Below, piece after piece: positions 23,371 through 35,235 of a DNA stretch of 64,000 nucleotides. The stretch comes from Haliclystus octoradiatus. Taxonomy: Eukaryota > Cnidaria > Staurozoa > Stauromedusae > Haliclystidae. The notes beneath the pieces were generated by a model. The model did no database searches and was not told where the DNA came from. It saw nothing but the letters and a program-made list of their open reading frames with translations. Position numbers and translations under genes: made by a program. The first letter of the stretch is position 1. Each line of letters opens with the position of its first letter. The stretch covers positions 28,222,561-28,286,560 of the forward strand of contig OU744447.1 of assembly GCA_916610825.1 (NCBI GenBank). Direction: 5' to 3'.

Positions 23371-23416
23371 ATGGAGGCTAGGCTTCTCCTCATAATTGGG
23401 ATATATTTTAGCACAG
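23371..23416 (+). CDS. Candidate first exon encoding a signal peptide (weak)
   Basis: ATG followed by codons for MEARLLLIIGIYFSTG, a short charged start and hydrophobic core like a signal peptide, then a possible donor (CAG|GTTTGT) in the phase common after signal peptides. No following exon was found, so it may be chance. Confidence 0.2.
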
Positions 23417-24443
23417 GTTTGTAAGATGAACTGAACGACAAAGCTAACAGCCTATGGCCCCCGCTGACGATCGCGCTTACTATATGACCCAGACTGCACA
23501 GAAGGGCACTCTGCAACGATATCTCGGTCGAACGCTAATAACAACATTCAAGAGAATGAGTGCAAACTCATCAACAACAGTGAATATCAACTCAACTTTG
23601 AAGCAAATATAGTCAACAAAAATATAATTTAAAAAAACTTATATCGCTATTTGAAACACATATACAGTAGAATCCGGTAGAATACAGTAGAATCTTCAAA
23701 ACAAATCATGCTTTTAAATAAAATAATCCAATAATATTATGACGATGTTATAATTAGCTAATACTCAGTTTTAATTTTTATGTATTTTGATATACTTGAG
23801 AAAGACGCAAACTACTTTTTTCCACGAAAGAAGAGCGGCGATAAAATTATAAACAAAACCCATTATGTGAATCTTTAGTTCAAGATTTGAATTAATTATT
23901 AATTAAACATCTACTCAGTCCATTGAACCATTCTTTTATATGTGTCAAACTCAAAAAGAAGTAGACCCTAGGCCTAAAAAAGCAATTAATGACTAATAGT
24001 TTTGCTTCCTTTTTTGAATTGTTTTTCAAGTGAGTGATTGAGCTTCACATATTCCTATTCACAAAAAGGTGTCAATTTCACAGGGACCGTTCACGCGAAT
24101 AGTTTGTTTACTGTTATAGTTTGTAAAAGTCATAAACCACAATATTCAGGCAAAGAACATAAAGAATGTATATTAATAAACACAAAACAACTAGTTTATC
24201 TCACACATGTTTTCTAGCGGGCTGTCCTCTTTTTATTGCCTCACTTATATAATATTTATTGTATGTTTATTAATTACACAACTTGTAACATCTCTCTTAA
24301 CAATATTAACTAAAAGTTAAGCATTTAACAGTTCTCAATTAATCTGCTAGGTTTACTTATGATCTACCTCATCGTCGTGGTGCATCCAATGCTACTTTAT
24401 TTTCTGGAAGCGTAACTGATGATTGGTAGTGAGTTGTAGTTGA

Positions 24444-26149
24444 TTAGTCATTATTATTGTCTTCAAGATGAAATATTGGTGGTATTAGCATATCTTTCGG
24501 ACTAGCTAGAATGTGTCTCTGATTACGTCTAAAGACTCTTCCTAAGTTGTCTTCAACAAGATATGACTTTGAAAGTATTTCAGCAGGTCTCCATTCCTTT
24601 TCATTTCCTGGGCGAATTCGTACCATTCGTACGGGCGATGAGAGACCAGGTAATGGCTTACTTGTAATATCATATGTGGCTTTCATTTCCTCTTGACGGA
24701 ATTTCAATGCCTTCGCTACATCATCTTGGTCTGCTACAATAGGTACAAGTAATTGACAATGAGTTGGTATCATTGTCCTAGTACGTCGGCTCGTTAGTAA
24801 TTGGACTGAAGTTCTTCAAATGGGGTCTTTCTATGCTTCAGCAAACTTTCAAATACATCTTCATTTGCTTTACCTCCCCCCTTCAATTTTCTTTTCGCAG
24901 TTTGGACAGCACGTTCTGTGGTACCATTTGACTGGTGATATTCTGGTGAACTGGTGATGTGACAAAATCCCCAGTCTGCCGCAAAATGTTTCAACTCATC
25001 AGATGTGGAAAACAAGTTTCTAATATTTGAGTATTGTGGACCATTATCACTGTATAGGCTACCTTTTCTGGTACTCCAAACCTTGCAAATATCTTCTTCA
25101 TGTTGACGATCACACATGGGGCAGTTGGCTGTCGTAACTGCTCAATTTCGAAATATTTTAAGTAAAAGTCAGTAATTAATAGATATGTATGTCCACCAAA
25201 GTCAAATAGATCAGAACCAACTTCTTGCCAAGGGAGGCTCGGTATTTCTCGAGGATAAAATGGTTCTATTGATTGCTTATTCTTAAATGCATTGCAGACA
25301 CTGCACGAAGCTACTCCGTCCTTAACTTGTGCAGTCATTCCAGGCCAAAATACCTTCCACGTGTGAGCTATGAATTTCTGTTAATATTTTATTCCTCATG
25401 ATTTTCAGAACAACCAAACGATTCGACTTGAATATAATACCTTAATCTACACTCATTTCTTCTCTATAATTTCAATACGTTTTTGCTGCATTATCAACTT
25501 GACTTTGGTCAGATGGCCAACCCTTAACAATATACTGAATTCGACTTTTTGACACATAGTCATTTTCTATAGCAATACGGATTTGTTTTACTGAATTATT
25601 TTCCAACCCAAGGTTAACAACCAAATTCACAGCAATATCATCATCAATATCTTCTTTATTATCAGGTTGGTGAAGGGCTGCTCTGCTCAAACAATCGGGC
25701 ACCACTTGCTCTTTTCCAGGGACATATCTCACTTGTAGGTCATACTTGGTCAGTGCCAATAGCATCCGCTGAAGACGAGGAGGAGCATCATTGAGATTCT
25801 TCTTAAATATCGATTCAAGTGGGCACTGATCAGTTGTTACTTGAGCAGTTCTTCCATATAAATATATGTGAAATTTAGTAGCTCCAAGTACTATTGCCAA
25901 CAGCTCTCGTTCAATGCTGACATATCGTTGTTCACAAGATGTTAATGCTCTAGAGGCATATGCCACTGGACATCCTCCTTGCATCAAAACAGCACCACTT
26001 GCATCTACGCTTAACTCTGTTGGTTTATCGTTTGCAAAATAGGCCAATGTAGGTGACTTTGTTAAACGATCCTTTAATTGTTCAAATGCTTGCTTTTGCT
26101 GAGGGCCCCAAACAAAAGACGAGTCTTGTCTTGTGAGGTGGCTTATTGG
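24444..26149 (-). pseudogene. Older Ty3/gypsy copy, RNase H and integrase part
   Basis: Minus strand, read from 26149 leftward. SSFVWGPQQKQAFEQLKDRL begins the RNase H, then LSVDASGAVLMQ, ASRALTSCEQRYVSIERELL and PPRLQRMLL, and linker YVPGKEQVVPDCLSRA. After a break near 25400 the integrase follows: CSVCNAFKN, EVGSDLFDFGGHTYLLITDF, YSDNGPQYSN and EYHQSNGTTERAVQTAK (D-D-E core). After another break near 24785 comes a tail with VRIRPGNEKEWRPAEIL, ending at 24444. The RT part lies at 30690-31330, separated by a younger gypsy. Frameshifts show decay. A possible 3' LTR sits at roughly 24107-24291. Confidence 0.85.
26145..26149 (+). repeat. 5 bp target duplication (TTGGA), left
   Basis: TTGGA is repeated at 30685-30689 on the far side of the younger gypsy element. 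Confidence 0.85.
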
Positions 26150-26333
26150 AGGTAGTGACCTCACTTACATGTAGCCTCCCGTAATGTAGAAGTGTGAGGA
26201 TGATCAAAAATGGGGACTCACCAGTGAGATGAGGACATGCGGTTGGTGTTAATATAAAATATAGTTCTCATGTGTTTATGATTATTACTTGTCTTATTCT
26301 TGCTTACATATGTTGAGCAAGCGGGACTCAACA
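26150..26333 (+). repeat. 5' LTR of the gypsy element
   Basis: Begins GGTAGTGACCTCAC (first base changed from T relative to the 3' LTR) and ends GGGACTCAACA. Confidence 0.88.
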
Positions 26334-26346
26334 CTGGCGCAGTGGA
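26334..26346 (+). promoter_or_regulatory. Primer-binding site of the gypsy element
   Basis: TGGCGCAGTGG starts one base after the 5' LTR, the position where a tRNA 3' end would prime minus-strand synthesis. The tRNA was not identified. Confidence 0.6.
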
Positions 26347-26402
26347 TATAGTGTTTTAAGTTTTATTTCGAAAGTTCAAATATAAAAGATTGTATTAATT
26401 GA

Positions 26403-27269
26403 TTGTTAATATCATGGCTGAGGACAATGGTGAAAATGCTGGAAATCGTGCCCCACCCAGGCAATTTCTTGGTCATTTTCGATTTTCGTGAGAGATTACC
26501 AGACACATCTGAACGAACAGTTAAGGAAGGATATGAAAAGTTTATTAAATGGCAATCAACTTTCAATAATTATATGTTGGCTACAAGGCTGAATCTTTAT
26601 GCTGAGCAAAAGAAATTAGCAATCTTGTACAATGTTGGGGGTGAAGAATTCCGTCAGTTTGCTAAAAAGAATGTTGTATTCAATGAGCAAAACTTAGAGA
26701 CATGTGAAAACGTTTTAGTTGGTGTAAAAACGATATTAAAGCCCCAAAGAAAGAACTTATACAGAATATGTAAGCTGTTAGATTTACGACAGGCATCAGA
26801 TCGACCAATACATGAATTTTTGCAGGCATTGCGAGCTGCATATGATGAAACCGGCTATACGGACAACTTATTAACAGGTGAATTACTAATACGTGATCTA
26901 TTAATACGAGGATTACGCCAAGATGAAGCGAAACGGTTAATTTTACAACGGGATCCTGAAAATTTAACAATTGCTGAGTGCATTAGTCTGGTATCTACTT
27001 TCAAAACTGAAAAGTGCAGTTCAGAGGCATCAGCTGCTATTTCTGTGACGAATTGCAAATATTGTGGATCAAACCATGTAAGGGGTAAATGCCCTGCTTA
27101 CGGAAAGACTTGTCACTTGTGCAATGTTTCAAATCATTTTAGAAATAAATGCAAATCAACTAAAAGACCGTCAAACAAAAAGTGTAAACAGGAAGTTCAG
27201 AGAGATACACATGATAAGAAAAAGACAAAGACTAAATCAAAATATCATAAATTAGCCTACGGACTGTGA
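26403..27269 (+). pseudogene. gypsy gag with two zinc knuckles
   Basis: The structural protein of the element, which would form the capsid and bind its RNA. The likely start is the ATG at 26414 (MAEDNGENAGNRAPPRQF...). That frame ends after about 25 codons and the gag continues in the frame open from 26403, so a one-base change near 26485 is likely. Conserved gag-like helices run from ERLPDTSERT to LITAE-like positions. C-terminal CKYCGSNHVRGKC and CHLCNVSNHFRNKC are two CCHC-type knuckles, followed by a lysine-rich tail. The TGA at 27267 lies where the pol frame (-1) begins. Confidence 0.85.
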
Positions 27270-28573
27270 AAGCTGCAGCTGTAGAAACAGACTCAGACTC
27301 AGATAAAAATGACTCAGATAATTATTGCAATGATGAATCGTATGCTATCTCAACTGAATTCTCTGGAAAAAGAGCTTATGTAATATTATTAGCATCTGGT
27401 GAGCCATTGAAGTTATTAGTAGACCCCGGTGCCACATCAACAATGGTGCCAGAAAGCTATTTACGTGTATGTAAAGATTATAAACAGCTTGATTACTGTT
27501 ATGTTCGTCCGTGGAATAGCAAACCCATTCAAATTACTTCAACAGGGACTCTAAAGTTTTCTGCTTCAAAACATCACAAGTCAGTGAATATAACAGCAAA
27601 AAGTGTCAAAGATTTAAAATGCCCATTGTTAGCATATGGTGATTATTTAGCACTTGGTGGAAAAGCCTTACAACTTCCAAATGAATTTCAATTCGAAATA
27701 AATGCCATGGAAATGGAACCATTGGGTACAATAGGAACAGCTAGTATTGAATTAAAAGCAGAGGCACAACCTTCCATCCAAGGGGCTCAAAAATTGGCTT
27801 TTCGACTACATGATCCTGTTGCAAAGGAAATTGAAGCAATGGTCAATAAGAACTTTTTGAAAAGAGTAACTGGGAGTACAGAGTGGTTGTCGCCGATTGT
27901 TGTAGCCTGGAGAAAGAATGGTAAGCCGCGGATATGTGGAGATTTTAGACGATTAAATGAATCCGTGAGTTGGGAGCGGTATGTGATTCCAACTGCTAAT
28001 CAACTATTCTCAAAACTCCACTGTTCCAAATATTTTTCAATCTTAGATTTAGAATGTGGTTTTAATCAAATACTATTAGATGAGGAATCAAGTAAATTGA
28101 CTACAATTGCTACGCATGTTGGTAATTATAGATATGTGAGATTACCTTTTGGGATTAGTTCAGCTCCAGAAATCTTTCAGCGTACTATGTCTGACCATCT
28201 ATCTGATTTACCTGGTGTTGTTGTTTATATCGATGATGTTTTAATTTATGGTAGTACGTTACAGGAACATGATCATCGCTTAAAAGCAGTTAAAGCAAGA
28301 TTAAAACAAATTGGTGCACATTTAAATAAAAAGAAGTCTATCATTGGTGTTCAGAAACTCAAGTATTTAGGGCATGTTATTTTTGCCGATGGACTTTCAC
28401 CTGATCAAGCCAAAATTACAGAAGCGTTAGAATTAGAAGCACCATCAACAATCGATGACGCCCGACGAGTACTAGGTATGTTGAATTATCTGCAGAAATT
28501 TTCACCCAACTTATCTACCAAGATTAAGGCGATTCGGGATATTTTAAAGGTAAATTTTGTAAAACGGCTGTGA
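27251..28573 (+). pseudogene. gypsy pol part 1: protease and reverse transcriptase
   Basis: The frame lies -1 to gag and overlaps it only from 27251 to 27269; no obvious slippery heptamer is in the overlap. LLVDPGATSTMVP is the aspartic protease active site (DPGA in place of the usual D[ST]GA). RT: PIVVAWRKNGKPRICGDFR, YFSILDLECGFNQI (motif A), FGISSAPEIFQRTM and VVYIDDVLIYG (catalytic YIDD), then LKYLGHVI and VLGMLNYLQKF. The frame ends at 28573 by what looks like a one-base indel near 28550; RNase H continues in the next frame. Confidence 0.88.
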
Positions 28574-29883
28574 AGGAAGCTTGGGTTGACATTAAAACAG
28601 CTCTATGTGAAGCAGCTACGGTTTCATTTAACTTTTATCATCCAACATTACCTACAGCTGTGCTAGCTGACGCCAGCCCCTATGGTTTAGGAGCATGTTT
28701 AATGCAATTTACAGACGGTGAATGGAAGCCCATATTGACTGCTAGCCGATCTCTTAATAAAACAGAAATGAAATATTCGCAAATGGAGCGAGAACTGTTA
28801 GCTGTTGTTTTCGGAGCAGAGCGATTTAGGCAATTTATTGTAGATGGAAAAGTAGAATTTTGGTCTGACCATCAACCTCTAGAAAAAATATGGACTAAAC
28901 CTTTTTATAGTATACCTCCTCGTTTGCAACGTATGATGCTGAGATTAGCGCCATATGGTGCATTGATTAAATATCATAAAGGTAGTGAGCCTATGAACAG
29001 GCTACCAGACACATTATCTCGTTCTCCTATGGCTTCAATTACATCCCAAATTAATGAAGAAGAATATGAACAAGTAGCTGAAATAAGTCGTTTGTCAAGT
29101 ACTACGTTATTGTTTCCAAAGTTTATTACTTTAGCAGATGTTTCTAAAGAAACATGTTTAAGCAATGCTATTATGCAAGTCATTAACGCTGTACAGACTA
29201 TTGACTGGTACCATTTATCTGAGCCTTTAGACGTATTTTTTAAAGAGAGGCACAAATTATCAGTAATGAATAATCCTCGCGTATTACTTCGTGGAAATCA
29301 ACTTGTAATACCAGCTTCACTACGTGAACAACTAGTAACAATGGCCCATGATAGCCATCTTGGTATTAAGGATACTCTTGCACAATTAGATACTGTATGG
29401 TGGCCGGGATTGACAGCTGATACTAACGCAGCTGTACAACTCTGCAAATTTTGTAAAACGGCTGATGAAGATTTACCGAAACAAGAACTACAACCTTCTG
29501 GAATTTTACCACCATGGCATACAATAGCAGCTGATGTTTTTCATGTTAATCGTAAACCTTTCTTGTCTATTGTAGATTACGGATCACAATATCCAGAAGT
29601 GTTTGCATTGACTCGTGAACGCACTGATGAAATTGTCGACGCTGTAGAGTCTGTATTTTGTCAGCGTGGTCCTACTTGCGAAATCATGACAGATAATGGA
29701 TCGCAATTTACCTCAGATGAATTTAAAGATTTTTGTCAGGCTTGGGGAATAAGAATCCATCATTCGCCCCCAAGATATGCACGTACGAATGGAATGGTTG
29801 AACGCTTTCATCGTAGTTTTAAAAGACGTTGGTACAGATGTGATGATCTACCTAACAACCTATTGTCGTACTATTGGTACTAG
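28550..29883 (+). pseudogene. gypsy pol part 2: RNase H and integrase
   Basis: TAVLADASPYGLGACLMQ and YSQMERELLAVVFG, then WSDHQPLEKIW (RNase H acidic residues) and a tether with PRLQRMMLRLAPYG. The integrase zinc module has HDSHLGIKDT and CKFCKTADED. The catalytic core has IVDYGSQYPEVF, IMTDNGSQFTSDEF and ARTNGMVERFHR, supplying D, D and E. The frame ends at 29883 through a probable indel near 29850, and the C-terminal part continues in another frame. Confidence 0.88.
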
Positions 29884-30274
29884 CCCTTTGCATGTGTTAA
29901 TGGGGAGGAAACCGATCACTCCCATACCTTCGTTGATGAATAATGAAAAGCCTGTTAACTTTGACCATCAGCTTGCTGCTAAAGTGGCAATGAAGGTGTA
30001 CCACGATAAACAAAAGTTAGTTAAAGCATTACCAATTCCTAATGTAAATGAACGTATTGCCATTGAATCTGGTCACGATGTTGTACATGGCGAGGTCAAA
30101 TCAGTAACACCTCGACGAGTGGAGATTACTACTGAGGCTGGTCGACATTTAGTTCGTGCTCGAGCACATATTATTACTCCATCAAGAAATTCTGGTCAGG
30201 AAATACGTACCCGGTCAGGTCGTGTTATCAAAGCACCTAAAAGATTGGATCCTTCGGATGTTACTACTATCTAA
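29850..30274 (+). pseudogene. gypsy pol part 3: integrase C-terminus
   Basis: TTYCRTIGTSPLHVLMGRKP is the conserved post-core block of gypsy integrases. A basic C-terminal region with TRSGRVIKAPKRLDP ends in a stop at 30272-30274. Confidence 0.82.
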
Positions 30275-30486
30275 ATTTAGAAAAATTGTTAAGGAGATAT
30301 TAGTAGATTTAACATTTAATCAAGCTTCTAGTTCAAAACATTTAATGTATGACATAACCATTTAATATTATCTAAATTTGACATTGATACTGATATGATA
30401 ATTTGTAATAATAATAATCGCATATATCCATTTTGATTAGTAATAGTTATCAAGTTAAAGTTATGAAAGATTAATTATCTTCTAAT

Positions 30487-30501
30487 TGAAGAAGGAGCGA
30501 G
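30487..30501 (+). promoter_or_regulatory. Polypurine tract of the gypsy element
   Basis: GAAGAAGGAGCGAG directly before the 3' LTR, the expected primer for plus-strand DNA. Confidence 0.7.
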
Positions 30502-30684
30502 TGTAGTGACCTCACTTACATGTAGCCTCCCGTAATGTAGAAGTGTGAGGATGATCCAAAAGGGGGACTCACCAGTGAGCTGAGGACATTCGGTTGATGT
30601 GAATATAAAATATAGTTCTCATGTGTTTATGATTATTACTTGTCTTATTATTGCTTACATATGTTGAGGAAGCGGGACTCAACA
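30502..30684 (+). repeat. 3' LTR of the gypsy element
   Basis: TGTAGTGACCTCAC to GGGACTCAACA, 183 bp; the target duplication TTGGA follows at 30685-30689. Confidence 0.88.
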
Positions 30685-31330
30685 TTGGAGCTTGTATGTC
30701 TGCTTTATTTTCAATAAACTTTTCCAGGTAATTTACTGTTCCTAGTAGTCTTCTTACTCCTTCTTTATCGGTAGGTGGTGGCATATTCTTAAATGCTTCA
30801 ATTTTACCCGGATCAGCAGTTATTCCACTTCCGGTCAAGATATGTCCAACATTTGATATTTCTTTTGTGCGTATCTTAATTTTTTTTGATTAAATTTAAG
30901 ACCGACTTTTCTGCTGCGTTCCAGTATCATTCGTGTTTTCTTATCTAGGTCTTCCTGATTAGTACTATGAATAAGGAAGTCATCGGCTATGATTTCAACA
31001 GGAAGTCCAGCAAAAAAGTGCTCTATTTCATGTTGAAAAATTTCAGGTGCTGGAGCAAAATTCCAAAAGGTAAACGGGTAAATCGATAAGTTCCCCAAGG
31101 TGTGTTGAACGTTAGTAGCTTGGAACTCTTTTCATCCATTGGTAACTGCCAATATCCACTGCTCGTATCTAATGATGTAAATAATTTGGCCCTTTCAAGT
31201 CGGCTGACTACATCCTCTATAGTTGCCGTTGGATGGGCTTTAATGTTGTGAATGTCTGTACATTCCTGTTTCTTGCCCAACCTTTTTATTATCATTAATT
31301 CACCATAACTGTTCCCGCGAAACCAGTTCT
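30685..31330 (-). pseudogene. Older Ty3/gypsy copy, reverse transcriptase part
   Basis: Minus strand. DIHNIKAHPTATIEDVVSRL, LFTSLDTSSGYWQLPMDE (motif A), FTRLPFGI, VEIIADDFLIHS (ADD for YxDD) and RRLLGTVNYLEKFIENKADI. At 30685 the frame is cut by the younger gypsy and continues without a phase change at 26149. Several frameshifts are present. The 5' part (gag, protease) was not recognised beyond about 31330. Confidence 0.85.
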
Positions 31331-33671
31331 TTGTATATACTTTACTCGCCTTGTTTTAATAATGCTTCCATGAATGTCGGTTTTTATGACATTAAATATG
31401 TTAGAATACAGTTTGTTGTAAAATTAGATTAATTAATCAGGGCATTGCTGATGCACGATGATTGGCACCAGATACATGAGTCTAACCATAGTTACCCATG
31501 ACATTACAGTTTACTTGATTGCATTCAAGTTGTCCTTTCTACTTACTTGACCAATTTTGACCTCCATTAATATTAATATTACAGTCCTCTTGGTCGCATC
31601 GGTTTTACCCAGAACAATAGCTGCTTTTTCATACCATAGAAGGATTAAATTTTGTATTCCCTTTTATTTTTGAATCCGCGTTGTTTCATTTCGACATTGT
31701 CCACTGTCCAGCTTGTTAACTGTTTTTGTTATCAATATTGAGGAATTGAAGGTAAAATTGCCCAGCTAGCTTACGGATATATCAGTGCACTACAATGATG
31801 ACCGCAATGCCTTGAAAGTAGCGAGACACCACATGTTGGTAAATCTTAAACTTGAAAAGTTTAATATAGTATACTATTTGGTATATACGGAGAAGTCATT
31901 TTGTCAGGTTGTCAGTAGCTTTTCGTATAACAGCTACTTTTATTTCTCTATGTAGCCAAGGTAGTTCAAGTCTATCTGTGCTGTTAGATATTCGATACGA
32001 TATCCAACCGTGTAGCTTGAAATCTGTTTGACTCCATTAGAACTGTAGCTAATAACATGGCCTAATATCGTCATGATCGTTATGAGATGTCTTCACGTGA
32101 AATTTACGATAATAGATCAGCAATACGCCAAAATATTTCAATAAATACAGCTAGCCTAGCTATATAGGTATGGCATTGAGCCGAATCACAACAAACCATT
32201 GGAAGAAAGAGAAGGAGAAACAAGTTGGTTTCCGTGAGAGCCGAAAACATTCATATCTAATAATTTTTGAACTTCACTGATAATCGCGCCAGGAACCTTG
32301 ATTTAGCCATTGTCCAAATTTCTTCCACGTGTTACTTTAGTCGAGTACTATATGCATGCACACAATATCAACAAATTTGTATTGTACGGATGAAGAAACT
32401 CTGCTGATAAAACCCGCTAAATTATCAAACGTACAACCTCGAATATTGAATATCCCTGTTGCCTTCTTTAGGGTTTTGCTCAATCATATCAATGTGAACA
32501 GCAGCGTCCATAACTTGAATGTCACACTTTCTTATGTCTTTATATATATCTGATAACATCACTCATCTTAGATGATTTTCTGAAGGCTTCTCCATAAGAA
32601 AAATAACTTAACACTTTTACTATCATTGTCCGGTTTTGCAATAAGCATTTGAAAATAAACGATGGAAATAATAATACTAATCGTCTACTCGAATACATGA
32701 ACCTCCGATAACAAATACTCCACGTTATTGTTCAAAAATGCTGATGGTCGAGATAAATCATTTGGAAAGAGCAGGAAATGCTACGAAAAATGAATACAGT
32801 TATCCATTAATTGCATTAAACAGATTGCCCGACAAATTATTGTTTGGATGTGAAATGCGAAGAAGGACGTTGGATTCCGAATGAATGCCGATATACATAA
32901 CTCTGTGTTCGCTATGCTGCGCGATACAGAAAAACTACTTTTCAATTGCTTAACTATAAACTACAGTATATATACGCAACACATCAGTCCTTTGAAAAGT
33001 ATGATGATGATGATGGTGATGATGGTCATCTATCTAGTCAGGTTGTTTCGCCAGAATCATTAACAGTGAGTGCCAGATTATATAGTAATGATACTTCAAG
33101 GTATATGACAGCACTTCAAAAAATAAAAATTGATAGATAATAGAGTTTCACTAAGTAAAATCAATTTCGTATTGCACATGCGCAAGTTTAAGAAGTTATT
33201 AAAAAGCTGTTATATCACTATTAAATGACCGTGGAGAGTAACAGATTGCAACAGATAGCATACCTGATTTCTCTAAATCATCGCTGGGTATTTTTTTTAA
33301 CCATTTTGGTAAAAAATAAGGTTATTTTATTTTTCACCACATGTAGAAGCTGCATAATTAATTAATCGTAATTATCTGGCTTTGTATATAATTTCCGGTT
33401 GGGATCTCACGCTAATTATGACCAGCATTGCATTAGCTTTCCTTTGGTACATCTTTCACAGTGGTATCACGATTTGCACAAAACTGTCACCTTTTTACTT
33501 GAGGGAGCCCCACTATTAAAGTTGTTTATTAAAATGTTTTAATTCTGCTGCGACATCAGCTCAAGATGAGACCATTTCGCACGTCATTTACAACTCACAC
33601 CTGTATTATTAGTAGTGAAATCACTTCATTTATTCTATCTGGGTATGGGCTAGGGATGGAGCATTTGCATC

Positions 33672-33673
<2 letters not shown>

Positions 33674-33749
<76 letters not shown>

Positions 33750-33750
33750 G
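33674..33750 (+). repeat. (GT)n microsatellite
   Basis: About 38 GT units with one GC interruption near the end. Confidence 0.97.
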
Positions 33751-34109
33751 TATGCTTGCTGGATTTGTTTTTCGTTTTACTCTGTCAGCTGTTACGTAAA
33801 AATTTCGATAAACATATCATTAGAATCAATGTTATCCCGTGAGTTTAATGACGCTTTTAGTTTTTTATATTCCATTCCCTATTTCCTGCATCGAAAGAAA
33901 ACATATCTTTATTTTGTAATCCAACTTTGCATGACAACAACAAAGCATTTGTCCTTCTCAATTTCACACGGTTATTCTATTGCTCTATTGATGAAATCTG
34001 TCAATCAAATTCTAAATCTAAGTAACGGAGATGTGCAGTCTTGAAAATGAATTGATCAACCCAGCAGCGCAGGTCACTCATTGCTAGTATTATTATATTA
34101 TTTGGATAT

Positions 34110-34270
34110 AGTTTTAATTTATTTGATTTTATTTGATTTTTCTATTTGATCTGATTTTATATCATTCGATTGGATTGATTTTACTTTTTCGAATTTGATT
34201 TGATTTGATTTTTCTTTGCATGATGATTTGATTGATTTGATATTCTATTGAATTTGATTTCAATTGGTTT
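34110..34270 (+). repeat. TTTGAT-rich minisatellite-like run
   Basis: Irregular repeats of TTTGATTT and TTGATTGA units over about 160 bp. Confidence 0.7.
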
Positions 34271-34415
34271 ATTTTGATTATTATATCATTCACCCAGCGT
34301 AGCGGAGCTATTTTTATTATTATTAATGTTGTTGTTGTCCGTAAAACTGTGTACATTGTATATATTTATACAGTTTGCCAGGATCAGACCCTGATCCTAA
34401 GGCCAGGTGATTTTA

Positions 34416-35088
34416 GGCTAGGTTTACACAAGAGCAAAGACCCGGGTTTTCAAAAGTCTTTCAAAAGTCCACTTTCAAAAAGTTCAGATAGGTGATCAGT
34501 TTACGCAAGGCTAGATTTATCTATTTTGTCTAAATAAAACACTGTAACTCAAGTATTTCTTATCGGATTTCGTTGAAATTGGATTTTTATACTTATTCGA
34601 TGCTGTAGCTCCAGATCGATATGTATTTTTTATTTAAATCATTCAAAGTGACTTTTGTTATTCATATCTAATTATATTCCACGTGAATGGACACCGCTTT
34701 TGCAAATGATACATTTTAAATACATGTTATTCACAATCTTATCCTGTATAAACAGATTCGTTGAATAGTTTTACTAAACTATAGTATTATATCCTAAAAC
34801 AGAGTCAAGTGGTTGCCAATATCTACAAGCCGCATCGCCGCGAAACGAAAGTGGACTTTTGTAAACCCGGGTTTTCCTTAAATCTCTGTTTAGACGACAG
34901 AAAGGCTTTGGTTTTGCAAAGTCTGGCTTGAGAAACCCGGGTTTCTTATCCATACTTTCAAAAGTCTTGATAGACTCGCTGAGCGGACTAATTTCCTCTC
35001 GGGTTTCCTGCTTACGTCTAGACGCGAGGGCGATCCAGGCTAAAGTTCACCCGGATTTCGTAAATCCACTTGTCGTATAAACGCAGCC
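34416..35088. mobile_element. 673 bp PIF/Harbinger-type MITE
   Basis: TTA at 34413-34415 and 35089-35091 flanks GGCTAGGTTTACACAAGAG at the left and CTTGTCGTATAAACGCAGCC at the right. TTA duplications with GGCTGCGTTTA-like ends are typical of Harbinger elements. The interior has repeated AACCCGGGTTT motifs and no transposase. Confidence 0.8.
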
Positions 35089-35235
35089 TTAATGGGCTAT
35101 TGACAGTGTTCTTCGTAGGATGTGATCAGAGCCAAGCAGTACTATCTTTTGAATTTCTTCAAATGAAATGTTCCCAGGAATTGAAGATATATACTTATGT
35201 AAACTTTTTCGAATAAGTCCCAAGGAGCCGATGAT

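Larger units (their letters stand above)
21007..24100. other. No firm gene; one foldback MITE and weak exon-like pieces
   Basis: A 100-codon minus-strand frame at 22170-22472 with one hydrophobic segment, and a 74-codon frame at 22913-23137, have no recognisable domain. A short signal-peptide-like exon candidate is listed separately. Confidence 0.35.
26150..30684 (+). mobile_element. Nearly complete Ty3/gypsy retrotransposon
   Basis: 4535 bp with two LTRs of 183-184 bp that differ at about nine positions, a primer-binding site, gag with zinc knuckles, protease, RT, RNase H, integrase, and a purine-rich tract before the 3' LTR. Inserted in an opposite-strand gypsy with TTGGA duplicated. A few single-base frameshifts interrupt gag and pol, so this copy is probably inactive. 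LTR divergence near 5% points to an insertion that is not recent. Confidence 0.92.
31331..34412. other. No recognisable gene
   Basis: AT-rich sequence with short unconnected frames. The only clear structures are the GT and TTTGAT repeats listed separately. An Asp-rich piece near 32995-33065 begins like the (GAT)n LINE tail at 49050 (CATCAGTCCTTTGAAAA) and is probably repeat-derived. Confidence 0.4.

Noticed and set aside
32946..33140. Asp-rich exon-like frame
   Set aside because: Begins like the LINE tail with GAT repeats; splice signals are weak.
33566..34044. Frames with a long Cys-Val repeat
   Set aside because: Translation of the GT microsatellite.
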